A stretch of 64,000 nt of DNA, taken from AAA044-D11 sp965268275. GTDB taxonomy: Bacteria > Actinomycetota > Actinomycetes > Nanopelagicales > Nanopelagicaceae. A program made the position numbers and the translations under genes. This document shows, piece by piece, positions 52,976 through 61,518 of this stretch (position 1 is the first letter of the stretch; every line of letters begins with the position of its first letter). The DNA is taken from assembly GCA_965268275.1 (NCBI GenBank), contig OZ254168.1, positions 186,001 to 250,000 of the forward strand, given 5' to 3'. Below the pieces are notes generated by a model, which saw nothing but the letters and a program-made list of their open reading frames with translations, was not told the DNA's origin and did not search any database.

Positions 52976-54542
52976 TTTCTGAACCATCAATCCAAACGCT
53001 CTTAATCCCGACCTTGGTGGTCTCAAATGGGTTTTTATCTAAAATCACAAAATTTGCTCGCATTCCAGCCTCAAGTTTTCCGATTTCATTTTCACTAAAC
53101 AATTGGTTTGCAGCTGTCGCGGTGTAAGCCGTCAGTGATTCTTCAATAGTTATTGCCTCATTGATACTCCACGGAGCATCGTTTGAATCCGGAATCTTGC
53201 GCAATACCGGTATAAAGATTGCGTCTAATGGTTTATGGCTTGTTACAGGCCAATCACTTCCAAAACTTATCTTGGTTTCCAAATCTAGGAGAGTGCGTAA
53301 TTGGTATTGGCGATTGTTTCGCGCAGCACCAATTCGAGGCTCAATTAACTCTTTATTCATTGGATCTAAGTAGGTCCAAAGTGGCTGGAAATTGGCAATT
53401 ACATCTAGCTCTTTAAATCTCGATAAGTCCGTGGGTTCAATTAGCTGGGTATGAACAATTACTGGGCGACGATCCCACTTTGGATTGGTTTTAACCATCT
53501 CTTCAATTTTATTTAGTGATTGCTTAATCGCTCCGTCACCTATTGCGTGAACATGAACCTGAAACTTTAATAAGTCATAAGCACAAAATGCGGCAAAGAG
53601 ATTTTCGTCATCCCAGATCAACAATCCGGATGAATCTGGATCATCAAGATACGGATCAAGCATTGCTGCAGTGCCACTTGAAAGTGCGCCATCTGTCAGA
53701 AACTTAATAGTATTTGCCTTAAGGCGTCTTGGTTCTGGAAGCTTCGAAATCTCGGCTCGCATCTCTTGAATGTATGCAATTTGTTCCTGCCAATTTTGAG
53801 GTGTTACCAAGAAGGCAAGATGCATATCTAAAGTAAGTGCGCCAGATTTCGCTGCTTCGATATAAGCCTCGGCCATTGGTGGTTCAACCCAACATTCAGT
53901 CGCGGTTGTCACACCAGCCGAAATTAATTCGTTACATGCATATTTGATTGCATTTAAATCGCTATCAACAGTATCTGCCGGCGCATGTTTCAAGATTAAA
54001 TCAAAGGCTATTGGTTCGCGAAGAGTCCCTTTAGCTAAACCGTCCTCGCGCCTGGAAATAGTGCCACCATCTGGATCTTTCGTGTCTTTAGTTATTCCAG
54101 CAATCTCGAGCGCTTTACTGTTTACCCAAATTGTGTGGTGATCCACTGCATGCAAAACCACTGGCCGATCACTTACAACTTCATCAAGCCAATGCGCGTC
54201 AAAATCGCCGCCAGAAACAATTGCAGCTTCGTATGCGCCACCAATAATCCAACTTTCATTTGGATTATTTTTTGCGTATTCAGCAACTTCCTTCTTGATG
54301 TCATCGACAGATTGCAAATTATTTACTCTAGGTCCACGTGCTTCACGGCCGGCAAAAATCGGATGCGCATGTCCATCGATAAATCCAGGCATCAGAAAGC
54401 CGCCATCTAAATCGCGAACCTCACCAGCCAGCTTTAGGGCTTCGGCTCCGACCGCCACGATTCGTCCATCTTCAATAGCCAGGCCTTCAAAGAGGCCAAG
54501 GCCAGCGCTCCACACGGAGCCACCCTTAAAAATTATTCGCAA
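52962..54542 (-). CDS. YtcJ-like amidohydrolase
   Basis: A metal-dependent amidohydrolase (526 residues) of the YtcJ/amidohydrolase-3 group. It shows GFIDGHAHP (H58, H60), HAVDHHTIWVNSKAL, a histidine in HAIGDGAI and SFGSDWPVTSH with the metal aspartate. Substrate is unknown; the family hydrolyses N-acyl or cyclic amides and some formamides. TTG start with AAGGCGG upstream. It lies on the minus strand between map and infA, breaking an otherwise continuous ribosomal block. Confidence 0.82.
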   Translation of the reverse strand: MRIIFKGGSVWSAGLGLFEGLAIEDGRIVAVGAEALKLAGEVRDLDGGFLMPGFIDGHAHPIFAGREARGPRVNNLQSVDDIKKEVAEYAKNNPNESWIIGGAYEAAIVSGGDFDAHWLDEVVSDRPVVLHAVDHHTIWVNSKALEIAGITKDTKDPDGGTISRREDGLAKGTLREPIAFDLILKHAPADTVDSDLNAIKYACNELISAGVTTATECWVEPPMAEAYIEAAKSGALTLDMHLAFLVTPQNWQEQIAYIQEMRAEISKLPEPRRLKANTIKFLTDGALSSGTAAMLDPYLDDPDSSGLLIWDDENLFAAFCAYDLLKFQVHVHAIGDGAIKQSLNKIEEMVKTNPKWDRRPVIVHTQLIEPTDLSRFKELDVIANFQPLWTYLDPMNKELIEPRIGAARNNRQYQLRTLLDLETKISFGSDWPVTSHKPLDAIFIPVLRKIPDSNDAPWSINEAITIEESLTAYTATAANQLFSENEIGKLEAGMRANFVILDKNPFETTKVGIKSVWIDGSEIKVS

Positions 54543-54675
54543 TTTGCCGCCTTCTGCCGAGGAATAGGAGTATAAGACCCGATTTCCTGATTTCGAGCTC
54601 TCGCCTTAGACTAACCCTCTGCCCAGAAATGGTCGGACCCCTGTTAATGTTTTGAAATAGAGAAGTAGGTACTGC

Positions 54676-54897
54676 TTGGCTAAGAAAGACGGCGCAATCG
54701 AAATCGAAGGCTCCGTATCTGAAGCGCTACCAAACGCAATGTTTCGAGTTACGTTAACAAACGGACACGTAGTACTTGCACACATCAGCGGCAAGATGCG
54801 ACAGAACTACATTCGCATTCTTCCTGAAGATCGCGTGATTGTAGAACTAAGTCCATACGATCTCACAAGAGGTCGAATTATCTATCGTTACAAGTAA
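54676..54897 (+). CDS. infA: Translation initiation factor IF-1
   Basis: IF-1 (73 residues), OB-fold factor that occupies the A site during initiation. MAKKDGAIEIEGSVSEALPNA and the end RGRIIYRYK are standard. The start is TTG, often seen in actinobacterial infA. rpmJ follows after 11 bases. The 133-base upstream gap to the divergent amidohydrolase must contain its promoter, but no clear hexamer pair was found. Confidence 0.96.
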   Translation: MAKKDGAIEIEGSVSEALPNAMFRVTLTNGHVVLAHISGKMRQNYIRILPEDRVIVELSPYDLTRGRIIYRYK

Positions 54898-54908
54898 GAG
54901 GAGTTATC

Positions 54909-55022
54909 GTGAAGGTAAAACCAAGCGTGAAGAAGATTTGCGACAAGTGCAAAGTTATTCGTCGTAATGGTCGCGTAATGGTTATTTGCGACAACCTTCG
55001 TCACAAGCAACGTCAAGGGTAA
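54909..55022 (+). CDS. rpmJ: 50S ribosomal protein L36
   Basis: L36 (37 residues), zinc-binding form with C11/C14/C27/H32 (ICDKCKVIRR, VICDNLRHKQRQG). GTG start preceded by AGAGGAG. It lies between infA and rpsM, the normal place. Confidence 0.96.
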   Translation: MKVKPSVKKICDKCKVIRRNGRVMVICDNLRHKQRQG

Positions 55023-55046
55023 TAAAAAACTAAACGCGTGATGCGA

Positions 55047-55134
55047 CTTAAGTATTCAAAACACTTAAGACCTTCGGACCGAAAGGCCGAAGCCAAACTT
55101 AAAAAGTTTGGGTGCATTGCGGAGGACCTTTCGG
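55047..55134 (+). promoter_or_regulatory. Structured leader before rpsM, possible pseudoknot
   Basis: The 133-base rpmJ-rpsM spacer holds three hairpins: CTTAAGT/ACTTAAG (55047-55069), CTTCGG/CCGAAG (55072-55092) and AAACTT/AAGTTT (55095-55109). The 9-base loop of the second contains CCGAAAGG (55079-55086), which is fully complementary to CCTTTCGG (55127-55134). Loop pairing would form an H-type pseudoknot just ahead of the rpsM start (55156). E. coli uses an S4-bound pseudoknot at the same operon position; homology is not claimed. Confidence 0.45.
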
Positions 55135-55155
55135 ATATAGAAATAAGGTAACGAT

Positions 55156-55533
55156 ATGGCACGTCTTGTTGGTGTCGATCTTCCCCGCGAAAAGCGGTTA
55201 GAGATTGCACTCACTTACATTTTCGGTATCGGTCTAACCCGTTCACATGCGATTCTTGCAGCAACAGGTGTTAGCCCAGATACTCGAGTTAAAGATCTTC
55301 AAGAGCCAGATTTGGCAAAGCTTCGTGAATACATCGAAGCAAATTACAAAATCGAAGGTGATCTTCGTCGTGAAGTAGCAGGAGATATTCGCCGCAAGGT
55401 TGAAATTCAGAGCTACCAAGGTATTCGCCACCGCAAGGGACTTCCTGTACGTGGTCAGCGCACACATACAAATGCGCGCACACGTAAGGGCCCACGTAAG
55501 GCTATCGCCGGTAAGAAGAAGGAGACCAAGTAA
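55156..55533 (+). CDS. rpsM: 30S ribosomal protein S13
   Basis: S13 (125 residues) of the head, contacting P-site tRNA. MARLVGVDLPREKRLEIALTY and the tail GLPVRGQRTHTNARTRKG are typical (the tRNA-contacting C-terminus is intact). First gene of the alpha-operon-like unit rpsM-rpsK-rpsD-rpoA-rplQ; one-base overlap with rpsK. Confidence 0.97.
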   Translation: MARLVGVDLPREKRLEIALTYIFGIGLTRSHAILAATGVSPDTRVKDLQEPDLAKLREYIEANYKIEGDLRREVAGDIRRKVEIQSYQGIRHRKGLPVRGQRTHTNARTRKGPRKAIAGKKKETK

Positions 55534-55949
55534 TGGCTGCACCTAAGTCAAAGACTGCCGCAACTAAGGGCAAGGTCAAACTTCGCAAGAAGGAGAAGAA
55601 GAATGTTGCAGTGGGCCAGGCCTACATCAAATCAACATTCAACAACACAATTATTTCTATTACAGATCCTTCGGGAGCTGTTATCTCTTGGTCATCTGCT
55701 GGTCAGGTTGGCTTTAAGGGTTCACGTAAATCAACACCATTCGCCGCACAAATGGCAGCAGAAGCTGCAGCACGTCGCGCGCAAGAACATGGTTTGAAGA
55801 AAGTTGATGTTTTCGTAAAGGGTCCAGGATCTGGTCGCGAAACTGCTATCCGTTCATTGCAAGCAGCTGGTCTGGAAGTTGGAGCCATCTCTGATGTAAC
55901 TCCTGCACCACACAATGGCTGCCGCCCAACCAAACCACGTAGAGTTTAA
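55533..55949 (+). CDS. rpsK: 30S ribosomal protein S11
   Basis: S11 (138 residues) in the platform near the E site. STFNNTIISITDPSGAVISW and GPGSGRETAIRSLQAAGLEV are conserved; ends NGCRPTKPRRV. TAATG overlap with rpsM; rpsD begins 16 bases later with AAGGAAG upstream. Confidence 0.97.
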   Translation: MAAPKSKTAATKGKVKLRKKEKKNVAVGQAYIKSTFNNTIISITDPSGAVISWSSAGQVGFKGSRKSTPFAAQMAAEAAARRAQEHGLKKVDVFVKGPGSGRETAIRSLQAAGLEVGAISDVTPAPHNGCRPTKPRRV

Positions 55950-55965
55950 GGAAGGAAGAGAATAA

Positions 55966-56592
55966 ATGGCCCGTTACACAGGAGCAGATTGCAAGCGCTG
56001 CCGTCGCGAAAAAGTAAAACTCTTTCTTAAGGGTTCTAAGTGCGATGGACCAAAGTGTCCGATCGAATCACGTCCTTATCCACCAGGACAACACGGCCGC
56101 GGTCGTTCAAAAGAATCTGAATACTTATTGCAGATGCGCGAAAAGCAGAAGTGCGCTCGCATTTACGGTGTTCTAGAGAAGCAATTCCGCGGATATTACG
56201 AAGAGGCAAACCGTCTTCAAGGTAAGACTGGTGAAAACCTTCTAATCATTCTTGAAACTCGTCTAGATAACGTTGTTTATCGCGCAGGCTTTGCAAAGAG
56301 CCGCGATATGGCACGTCAACTAGTTCGTCACGGTCACTTCCTTGTTAACGGCAAGAAGGTAAATATTCCTTCATTCCGCGTAACTCCAATGGATGTAATC
56401 GATGTTCTTCCAGGATCACAAGATGCCACACCATTTATCGTGGCAAGTGCTGAACTTGGTGAAAAAGCAGTCCCAGCGTGGATGGAAGTTGTTGGATCAA
56501 AGTTACGTATTTTGGTTCACGCAACCCCTACTCGCACAGTGATTGATACCCAAGTGCAAGAGCAACTAATCGTTGAACTTTATTCTAAGTAG
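55966..56592 (+). CDS. rpsD: 30S ribosomal protein S4, zinc form
   Basis: S4 (208 residues), a primary 16S-binding protein and, in other bacteria, the autogenous repressor of this operon. The N-terminal zinc site C9/C12/C26/C31 (CKRCRRE, KCDGPKCP) and the S4 domain (RLDNVVYRAGFAKSRDMARQLV region) are intact. rpoA follows after 86 bases. Confidence 0.97.
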   Translation: MARYTGADCKRCRREKVKLFLKGSKCDGPKCPIESRPYPPGQHGRGRSKESEYLLQMREKQKCARIYGVLEKQFRGYYEEANRLQGKTGENLLIILETRLDNVVYRAGFAKSRDMARQLVRHGHFLVNGKKVNIPSFRVTPMDVIDVLPGSQDATPFIVASAELGEKAVPAWMEVVGSKLRILVHATPTRTVIDTQVQEQLIVELYSK

Positions 56593-56678
56593 TAAGAACC
56601 ACCAGCTTTAAAAAACTAAAAACGAACTATCAACCGAGAGATCAAATAGTGGATCTCCCAGACAGACGGAGGAACTAA

Positions 56679-57686
56679 GTGCTAATTGCACAACGCCCCA
56701 TCCTCACCGAGGAAGTAGTAAGCGAATACCGTTCACGGTTCATAATCGAGCCACTAGAACCAGGCTTCGGTTACACCCTTGGTAATTCATTACGTCGCAC
56801 TCTCTTGTCATCGATTCCTGGTGCAGCTGTTACCAGTATTCGTGTCAATGGTGCGCTACACGAATTTGCCACCCTTGATGGCGTTAAGGAAGATCTCACC
56901 GAGGTTGTTCTTAATATCAAGAATCTAGTTCTCTCATCAGATAACGATGAGCCTTCACTTCTTTACATCCGCAAGAGCGCAGAAGGTGTCGTAACTGGCG
57001 CTGACATTGCTGCTCCTGCTGGCGTAGTAGTTCACAACCCAGAACTTCACATCGCAACACTTAACTCAAAGGCCAGCTTCGAAGTTGAACTTACAGTTGA
57101 ACGTGGTCGCGGTTATGTAACAGCGGTTCAGAACAAAGCAGCAGGCGGAGAAATTGGTCGTATTCCAGTTGACTCTATCTACTCACCTGTTCTTCGCGTT
57201 ACCTACAAAGTTGAAGCAACTCGTGTTGAACAACGCACAGACTTTGATCGTTTGATCGTTGATGTTGAGACCAAGCAATCAATGAAGCCAGGAGATGCAA
57301 TGGCATCTGCCGGTAAGACATTGGTTGAACTATTCGGTCTTGCTCGCGAACTAAACGTTGATGCTGAAGGCGTTGAAATGGGACCTTCTATTCAAGACAC
57401 AGCACTAGCTGCAGACCTTGCTCTTCCAATCGAAGATCTTGATCTAACAGTTCGTTCATACAACTGCCTAAAGCGTGAAGGTATTCACACAGTAGGCGAA
57501 CTTGTTGGACGTTCAGAAGCTGATCTAATGGATATCCGTAACTTTGGTTCGAAGTCAATTGATGAAGTGAAAGCAAAGCTGGTATCAATGTCACTTCAAC
57601 TAAAGGACAGCCCAATCGGCTTTGATCCAACAAAGCACGCTAACTATGGAACAAACGTTGACGATGATCTCGTCGATGTTGAGTAA
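56679..57686 (+). CDS. rpoA: DNA-directed RNA polymerase alpha subunit
   Basis: The alpha subunit (335 residues) nucleates polymerase assembly and contacts UP elements and activators. The N-terminal domain includes PLEPGFGYTLGNSLRRTLLSSIPG (assembly region, partly quoted), and the C-terminal domain has NCLKREGIHTVGELVGR with the usual helix-hairpin pattern. GTG start after GGAGGAAC. Followed by rplQ after 14 bases. Confidence 0.98.
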   Translation: MLIAQRPILTEEVVSEYRSRFIIEPLEPGFGYTLGNSLRRTLLSSIPGAAVTSIRVNGALHEFATLDGVKEDLTEVVLNIKNLVLSSDNDEPSLLYIRKSAEGVVTGADIAAPAGVVVHNPELHIATLNSKASFEVELTVERGRGYVTAVQNKAAGGEIGRIPVDSIYSPVLRVTYKVEATRVEQRTDFDRLIVDVETKQSMKPGDAMASAGKTLVELFGLARELNVDAEGVEMGPSIQDTALAADLALPIEDLDLTVRSYNCLKREGIHTVGELVGRSEADLMDIRNFGSKSIDEVKAKLVSMSLQLKDSPIGFDPTKHANYGTNVDDDLVDVE

Positions 57687-57700
57687 GTCAGGAGAAATAA

Positions 57701-58054
57701 ATGCCACGTCCAAGTAAAGGTCCTCGCCTCGGTAGCGGACCTTCTCACGAAAGATTGTTGCTAGGCACTCTGGCTGAACAACTTTTCGAACACGGCAAGA
57801 TCACAACCACTGAGACCAAGGCAAAGCGTCTTCGTCCATTGGCTGAAAAGTTAATTACTGCTGCAAAGGTTGGAGATCTTCCAGCTCGTCGTCGCGTTAT
57901 GGAGACAATCCAGAACAAGTCAGTAGTTCACACACTTTTCACTGAGATCGCGCCAACATTCGCAACTCGCGAAGGTGGATACACACGTATCACCAAGATC
58001 GGTCCACGTAACGGTGACAATGCGCCAATGGCGGTAATTGAACTCGTTAAGTAA
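57701..58054 (+). CDS. rplQ: 50S ribosomal protein L17
   Basis: L17 (117 residues) near the tunnel exit. GPRLGSGPSHERLLLGTLAEQL and KRLRPLAEKLITAAK are the family blocks. AGGAGA precedes the ATG. truA begins 12 bases after its stop. Confidence 0.96.
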   Translation: MPRPSKGPRLGSGPSHERLLLGTLAEQLFEHGKITTTETKAKRLRPLAEKLITAAKVGDLPARRRVMETIQNKSVVHTLFTEIAPTFATREGGYTRITKIGPRNGDNAPMAVIELVK

Positions 58055-58066
58055 ACCAAATTAGTT

Positions 58067-58840
58067 ATGTCAGAGCCCACTGTCTTTCTTGCCAGTGGGT
58101 TTTGTCGTTTAAGAATTGATTTAACTTACGACGGCACAAACTATGCCGGCTGGGCGCCACAACCAGATCAACGAACAATTGAAGGTGAACTTACTAGCGC
58201 AATTTCAAAGCTAGCAGGCGTACAAGTCGAACCCGTTGTTGCAGGACGAACCGATGCCGGAGTTCATGCTGCTGCGCAAGTAATGCATGTAGATGTTCCA
58301 AAAGATGCCGACGATATTCCTAATTGGGTATTTAGATTAAATCGAATCTTGGATCAAGATATTCGGATTTTAAAAGTTAGCGTTGCTGCTGATAATTTTC
58401 ATGCCCGTTTTTCAGGAATTGAGCGCGAATACCAATACCGCTTGGCCGATAATAATCAAATAGTTATGCCGCTCGAAAGATATAACACCGCCACTTGGTT
58501 TAGAGCCCTGGATATTGATCGGTTAAATGAGGCGAGTTCGTTACTGCTTGGCGAACATGACTTTGTTGCATTCTGCAAGTTCCGCGAAGATCAAAAGACT
58601 GTGCGCACATTGAAGAAGTTTCACTGGTCCAGATTGGATTCTGGAATTCTGACCGCGGATGTAGCGGCAAATGCTTTCTGTTATTCGATGGTCCGAAATC
58701 TTGTTGGGGCTGCAGTTGCAGTTGGCGAGGGTCGCTTTGAAAAAGAATGGGCACAAGCGATCCTTGATAATAAAGAGCGAGTATCTGATTCATATGTCTT
58801 TCCGGCCAATGGTTTAACTCTGGTGAAAGTTACTTATTAA
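58067..58840 (+). CDS. truA: tRNA pseudouridine(38-40) synthase
   Basis: TruA (257 residues) makes pseudouridine at positions 38-40 of tRNA anticodon arms. LTYDGTNYAGWAPQPDQRTIEG, the catalytic aspartate D63 in AGRTDAGVHA and the late FCYSMVRNLVG are present. The rplQ-truA order is common. It overlaps the ABC-F gene by one base (TAATG). Confidence 0.94.
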   Translation: MSEPTVFLASGFCRLRIDLTYDGTNYAGWAPQPDQRTIEGELTSAISKLAGVQVEPVVAGRTDAGVHAAAQVMHVDVPKDADDIPNWVFRLNRILDQDIRILKVSVAADNFHARFSGIEREYQYRLADNNQIVMPLERYNTATWFRALDIDRLNEASSLLLGEHDFVAFCKFREDQKTVRTLKKFHWSRLDSGILTADVAANAFCYSMVRNLVGAAVAVGEGRFEKEWAQAILDNKERVSDSYVFPANGLTLVKVTY

Positions 58841-60441
58841 TGGGTCATATTGATTTAAGTGGCATTGAATATTGGTTGCCTGATGGCAGATTGTTATTGA
58901 ATGACATTAACTTTCGAGTTGGCGATGGCGCAAAGGTCGCAATAGTTGGACCAAATGGATCTGGGAAAACCACGCTAATTAAAATGATTTGTGGAGATTT
59001 GATTCCACATTCCGGAAAAGTTGCGATCTCTGGCGGTCTTGGAATCATGCGCCAGTTCATTGGCCAAGTTCGCGACGAATCAACGGTTCGCGACTTATTG
59101 GTTTCAGTCTCGCCACCAAAGATTCAAGAAGCTGCGCAGAAAGTTGCGAAAGCGGAAGCCTTAATGAATGAGCGAAACACCGAGAAGGATCAACTTAACT
59201 TTGCTCAGGCAATTTCTGATTGGGGCGATGCCGGTGGATATGACGCCGAAGTTATGTGGGATATGTGCTGCACTAGTGCGCTGAATAAAACTTTTGATGA
59301 AGTTTCACACCGTTTAGTAAACACCTTATCTGGCGGCGAACAGAAAAAATTGGTTTTACAGGCTTTGCTTCGTGGACCAGATGAAGTTTTGGTGCTCGAT
59401 GAACCTGATAACTATTTGGATGTTCCAGCTAAGCGCTGGTTAGAAAATGAGTTGATAAACACCAGCAAGACTGTTTTCTTTGTAAGCCACGATCGCGAAT
59501 TGTTGAATAAAGTTGCACAGAAGATCGTTACGGTGGAACTTGGAGCAACCGGAAATACGGTCTGGGTTCATGGTGGAAATTTCGCGACTTGGCATGATGC
59601 TCGAAAAGCGCGGCAAGAACGCTTTGCAGAATTACTTCTACGCTGGAATCAAGAGCACGATCGATTAATAAATTTAGTTAAAACCCTGCAAGTTCAGGCA
59701 GCAAGCAGCCCAGATATGGCATCAAAATATCGTGCCATGCAGACTCGACTTAGGAAGTATGAAGAGATTGGTCCGCCAGAAGCGCCACCATTAGAACAAG
59801 ATGTAAAGGTAACTTTGCGCGGTGCTCGCACTGGTCTTCGCGTTTTAACTTGTGAAAAATTGCAACTAACTGGGCTTACAGATCCCTTTGATTTAGAACT
59901 TTTCTATGGTGATCGCGTTGCAATTCTGGGACAGAACGGCACTGGTAAATCACATTTCTTGCGCGCATTATCGGGAGATGAAAGTGTGAAATATTCTGGA
60001 AGTTTTAAATTAGGCGCCCGAGTAACACCAGGCTTTTTTGCACAAACACATGCTCATCCAGAGTTTCTTGGTAAATCACTCGTTGAAATTCTCTGGGAAG
60101 AAGCTTCGCTGCAACTAGGCCCAGCAAAAAGTGTGTTGAGTAGATATGAATTAAGCCAACAATCTGATCAAAAATTTGAGTCTCTATCTGGTGGACAACA
60201 AGCACGTTTCCAAATCTTGTTATTAGAACTTCAAGGTTCGACGATGCTGCTATTGGATGAGCCAACCGACAACTTAGATTTGGCTTCTGCTGAAGCTTTA
60301 GAAGAAGGACTTGATGGATATTCTGGGACCGTCCTTGCAGTGACCCACGACAGGTGGTTCACCCGTGGATTTGATCGATACCTAGTATTTCCTGCTACTG
60401 GTGGGGTCTATGAGGCGAAAGAGCCCGTGTGGGAATACTGA
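58840..60441 (+). CDS. ABC-F family ATPase
   Basis: A soluble protein of 533 residues with two ABC domains and no membrane segments, as in ribosome-binding ABC-F factors. Domain 1: Walker A GPNGSGKT, signature LSGGEQKK, Walker B VLVLDEPDNYLD, FVSHDRELL. Domain 2: GQNGTGKS, LSGGQQAR, LLLDEPTDNLD, VTHDRWF. The inter-domain linker (about residues 235-310) is charged and helical. ABC-F proteins relieve stalled ribosomes or protect against antibiotics; the subtype cannot be fixed here. It is translationally coupled to truA and ends just before the rplM promoter. Confidence 0.88.
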   Translation: MGHIDLSGIEYWLPDGRLLLNDINFRVGDGAKVAIVGPNGSGKTTLIKMICGDLIPHSGKVAISGGLGIMRQFIGQVRDESTVRDLLVSVSPPKIQEAAQKVAKAEALMNERNTEKDQLNFAQAISDWGDAGGYDAEVMWDMCCTSALNKTFDEVSHRLVNTLSGGEQKKLVLQALLRGPDEVLVLDEPDNYLDVPAKRWLENELINTSKTVFFVSHDRELLNKVAQKIVTVELGATGNTVWVHGGNFATWHDARKARQERFAELLLRWNQEHDRLINLVKTLQVQAASSPDMASKYRAMQTRLRKYEEIGPPEAPPLEQDVKVTLRGARTGLRVLTCEKLQLTGLTDPFDLELFYGDRVAILGQNGTGKSHFLRALSGDESVKYSGSFKLGARVTPGFFAQTHAHPEFLGKSLVEILWEEASLQLGPAKSVLSRYELSQQSDQKFESLSGGQQARFQILLLELQGSTMLLLDEPTDNLDLASAEALEEGLDGYSGTVLAVTHDRWFTRGFDRYLVFPATGGVYEAKEPVWEY

Positions 60442-60443
60442 TT

Positions 60444-60472
60444 TTGACCCATTTCCCGATGGCGGGTAATCT
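60444..60472 (+). promoter_or_regulatory. rplM-rpsI promoter
   Basis: TTGACC (60444-60449) and TAATCT (60467-60472) with a 17-base spacer, starting 3 bases after the ABC-F stop. This is the best match to the housekeeping consensus in the window. Start near 60479; leader about 64 bases. Confidence 0.78.
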
Positions 60473-60542
60473 AGCCCTCTGCTCAAATGGCTATTCAGTC
60501 AGCGAGCTAAACCGGATCACAATTTAGGAAGAGAGATACCTC

Positions 60543-60995
60543 GTGCGCACTTTCACACCAAAGGCTGGTGACGTTGCTCGTAAATGGCATGTCATCGATG
60601 CAGAAGGAGTTGTACTTGGTCGTCTTGCAAGCCATGCAGCTGTTCTACTTCGCGGAAAGCACAAGACAACATTCGCACCACACATCGACATGGGTGACTT
60701 CGTAGTTGTAATCAACGCAGAGAAGGTTGTTCTAACCGGACAAAAAGCTGGACAAAAGTTTGCTCACCACCACTCTGGTTTCCCAGGCGGTATGACTTCT
60801 ATTGTTTACTCAGATCTTATTAATTCAGATCCAACACGTATCGTTGAAAAAGCAATTCTAGGAATGATTCCAAAGAATAAGTTGGGCCGCACTGTTGGTT
60901 CAAAGCTAAAGGTTTACGCAGGCCCAGCACATCCACATGCTGCGCAGAACCCAACACCTTTCGTATTCACCCAAGTTTCCCAAATGACAAAGTAA
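60543..60995 (+). CDS. rplM: 50S ribosomal protein L13
   Basis: L13 (150 residues), an early 50S assembly protein. RTFTPKAGDVARKWHVIDAEG, VVVINAEKVVLTGQKA and the KNKLGRTVGSKLKVYAGPAHPH segment are conserved. GTG start after a GGAAGAG element. First gene of the rplM-rpsI unit with its own promoter. Confidence 0.97.
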   Translation: MRTFTPKAGDVARKWHVIDAEGVVLGRLASHAAVLLRGKHKTTFAPHIDMGDFVVVINAEKVVLTGQKAGQKFAHHHSGFPGGMTSIVYSDLINSDPTRIVEKAILGMIPKNKLGRTVGSKLKVYAGPAHPHAAQNPTPFVFTQVSQMTK

Positions 60996-61013
60996 GTAAC
61001 AGGAGCCATATAA

Positions 61014-61502
61014 ATGTCTGATTTTGATACCGCTATCGATACCGATCAAGACGAAGCTCCAACTTCGTACTCATCATCAACTCCTGGTATTGCACCTGGC
61101 CGTAAAGGTGTTCTTGCACCTGGTGGCGGAACTGGTCGTCGTAAAGAAGCAGTTGCACGCGTTCGCTTAGTTCCTGGTTCAGGAAAGTGGATCGTTAACG
61201 GTAAAGATTTAGCAGTTTATTTCCCAAATAAAGTTCACCAACAATTAGTGTCAGAACCATTCCGCACTGTCGGTGCTGAAAATGAATTCGATGTTATCGC
61301 CCGCATCAACGGTGGCGGAACATCAGGACAAGCTGGCGCACTTCGTTTAGGTGTTGCTCGTGCTCTAAATGAAATCGATCGTGATGCAAACCGTCCTTCA
61401 CTTAAGAAGGCTGGATTCCTTGCACGTGATGCTCGTGTTATCGAACGCAAGAAGTACGGCCTAAAGAAGGCACGTAAGCGTTCTCAATACAGCAAGCGTT
61501 AA
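61014..61502 (+). CDS. rpsI: 30S ribosomal protein S9
   Basis: S9 (162 residues) whose C-terminal tail touches P-site tRNA. An acidic/Ser N-terminal extension of about 38 residues precedes the core (TGRRKEAVARVRLVPGSGKW). The C-terminus GLKKARKRSQYSKR with the terminal K-R is intact. AGGAGCC lies before the ATG. glmM follows after 16 bases. Confidence 0.97.
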   Translation: MSDFDTAIDTDQDEAPTSYSSSTPGIAPGRKGVLAPGGGTGRRKEAVARVRLVPGSGKWIVNGKDLAVYFPNKVHQQLVSEPFRTVGAENEFDVIARINGGGTSGQAGALRLGVARALNEIDRDANRPSLKKAGFLARDARVIERKKYGLKKARKRSQYSKR

Positions 61503-61518
61503 TTCACCTTTCGCAATC

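Noticed and set aside
55047..55092. Hairpins before rpsM as an intrinsic terminator
   Set aside because: No T-run follows, and the downstream genes belong to a core operon that would need to be read through.
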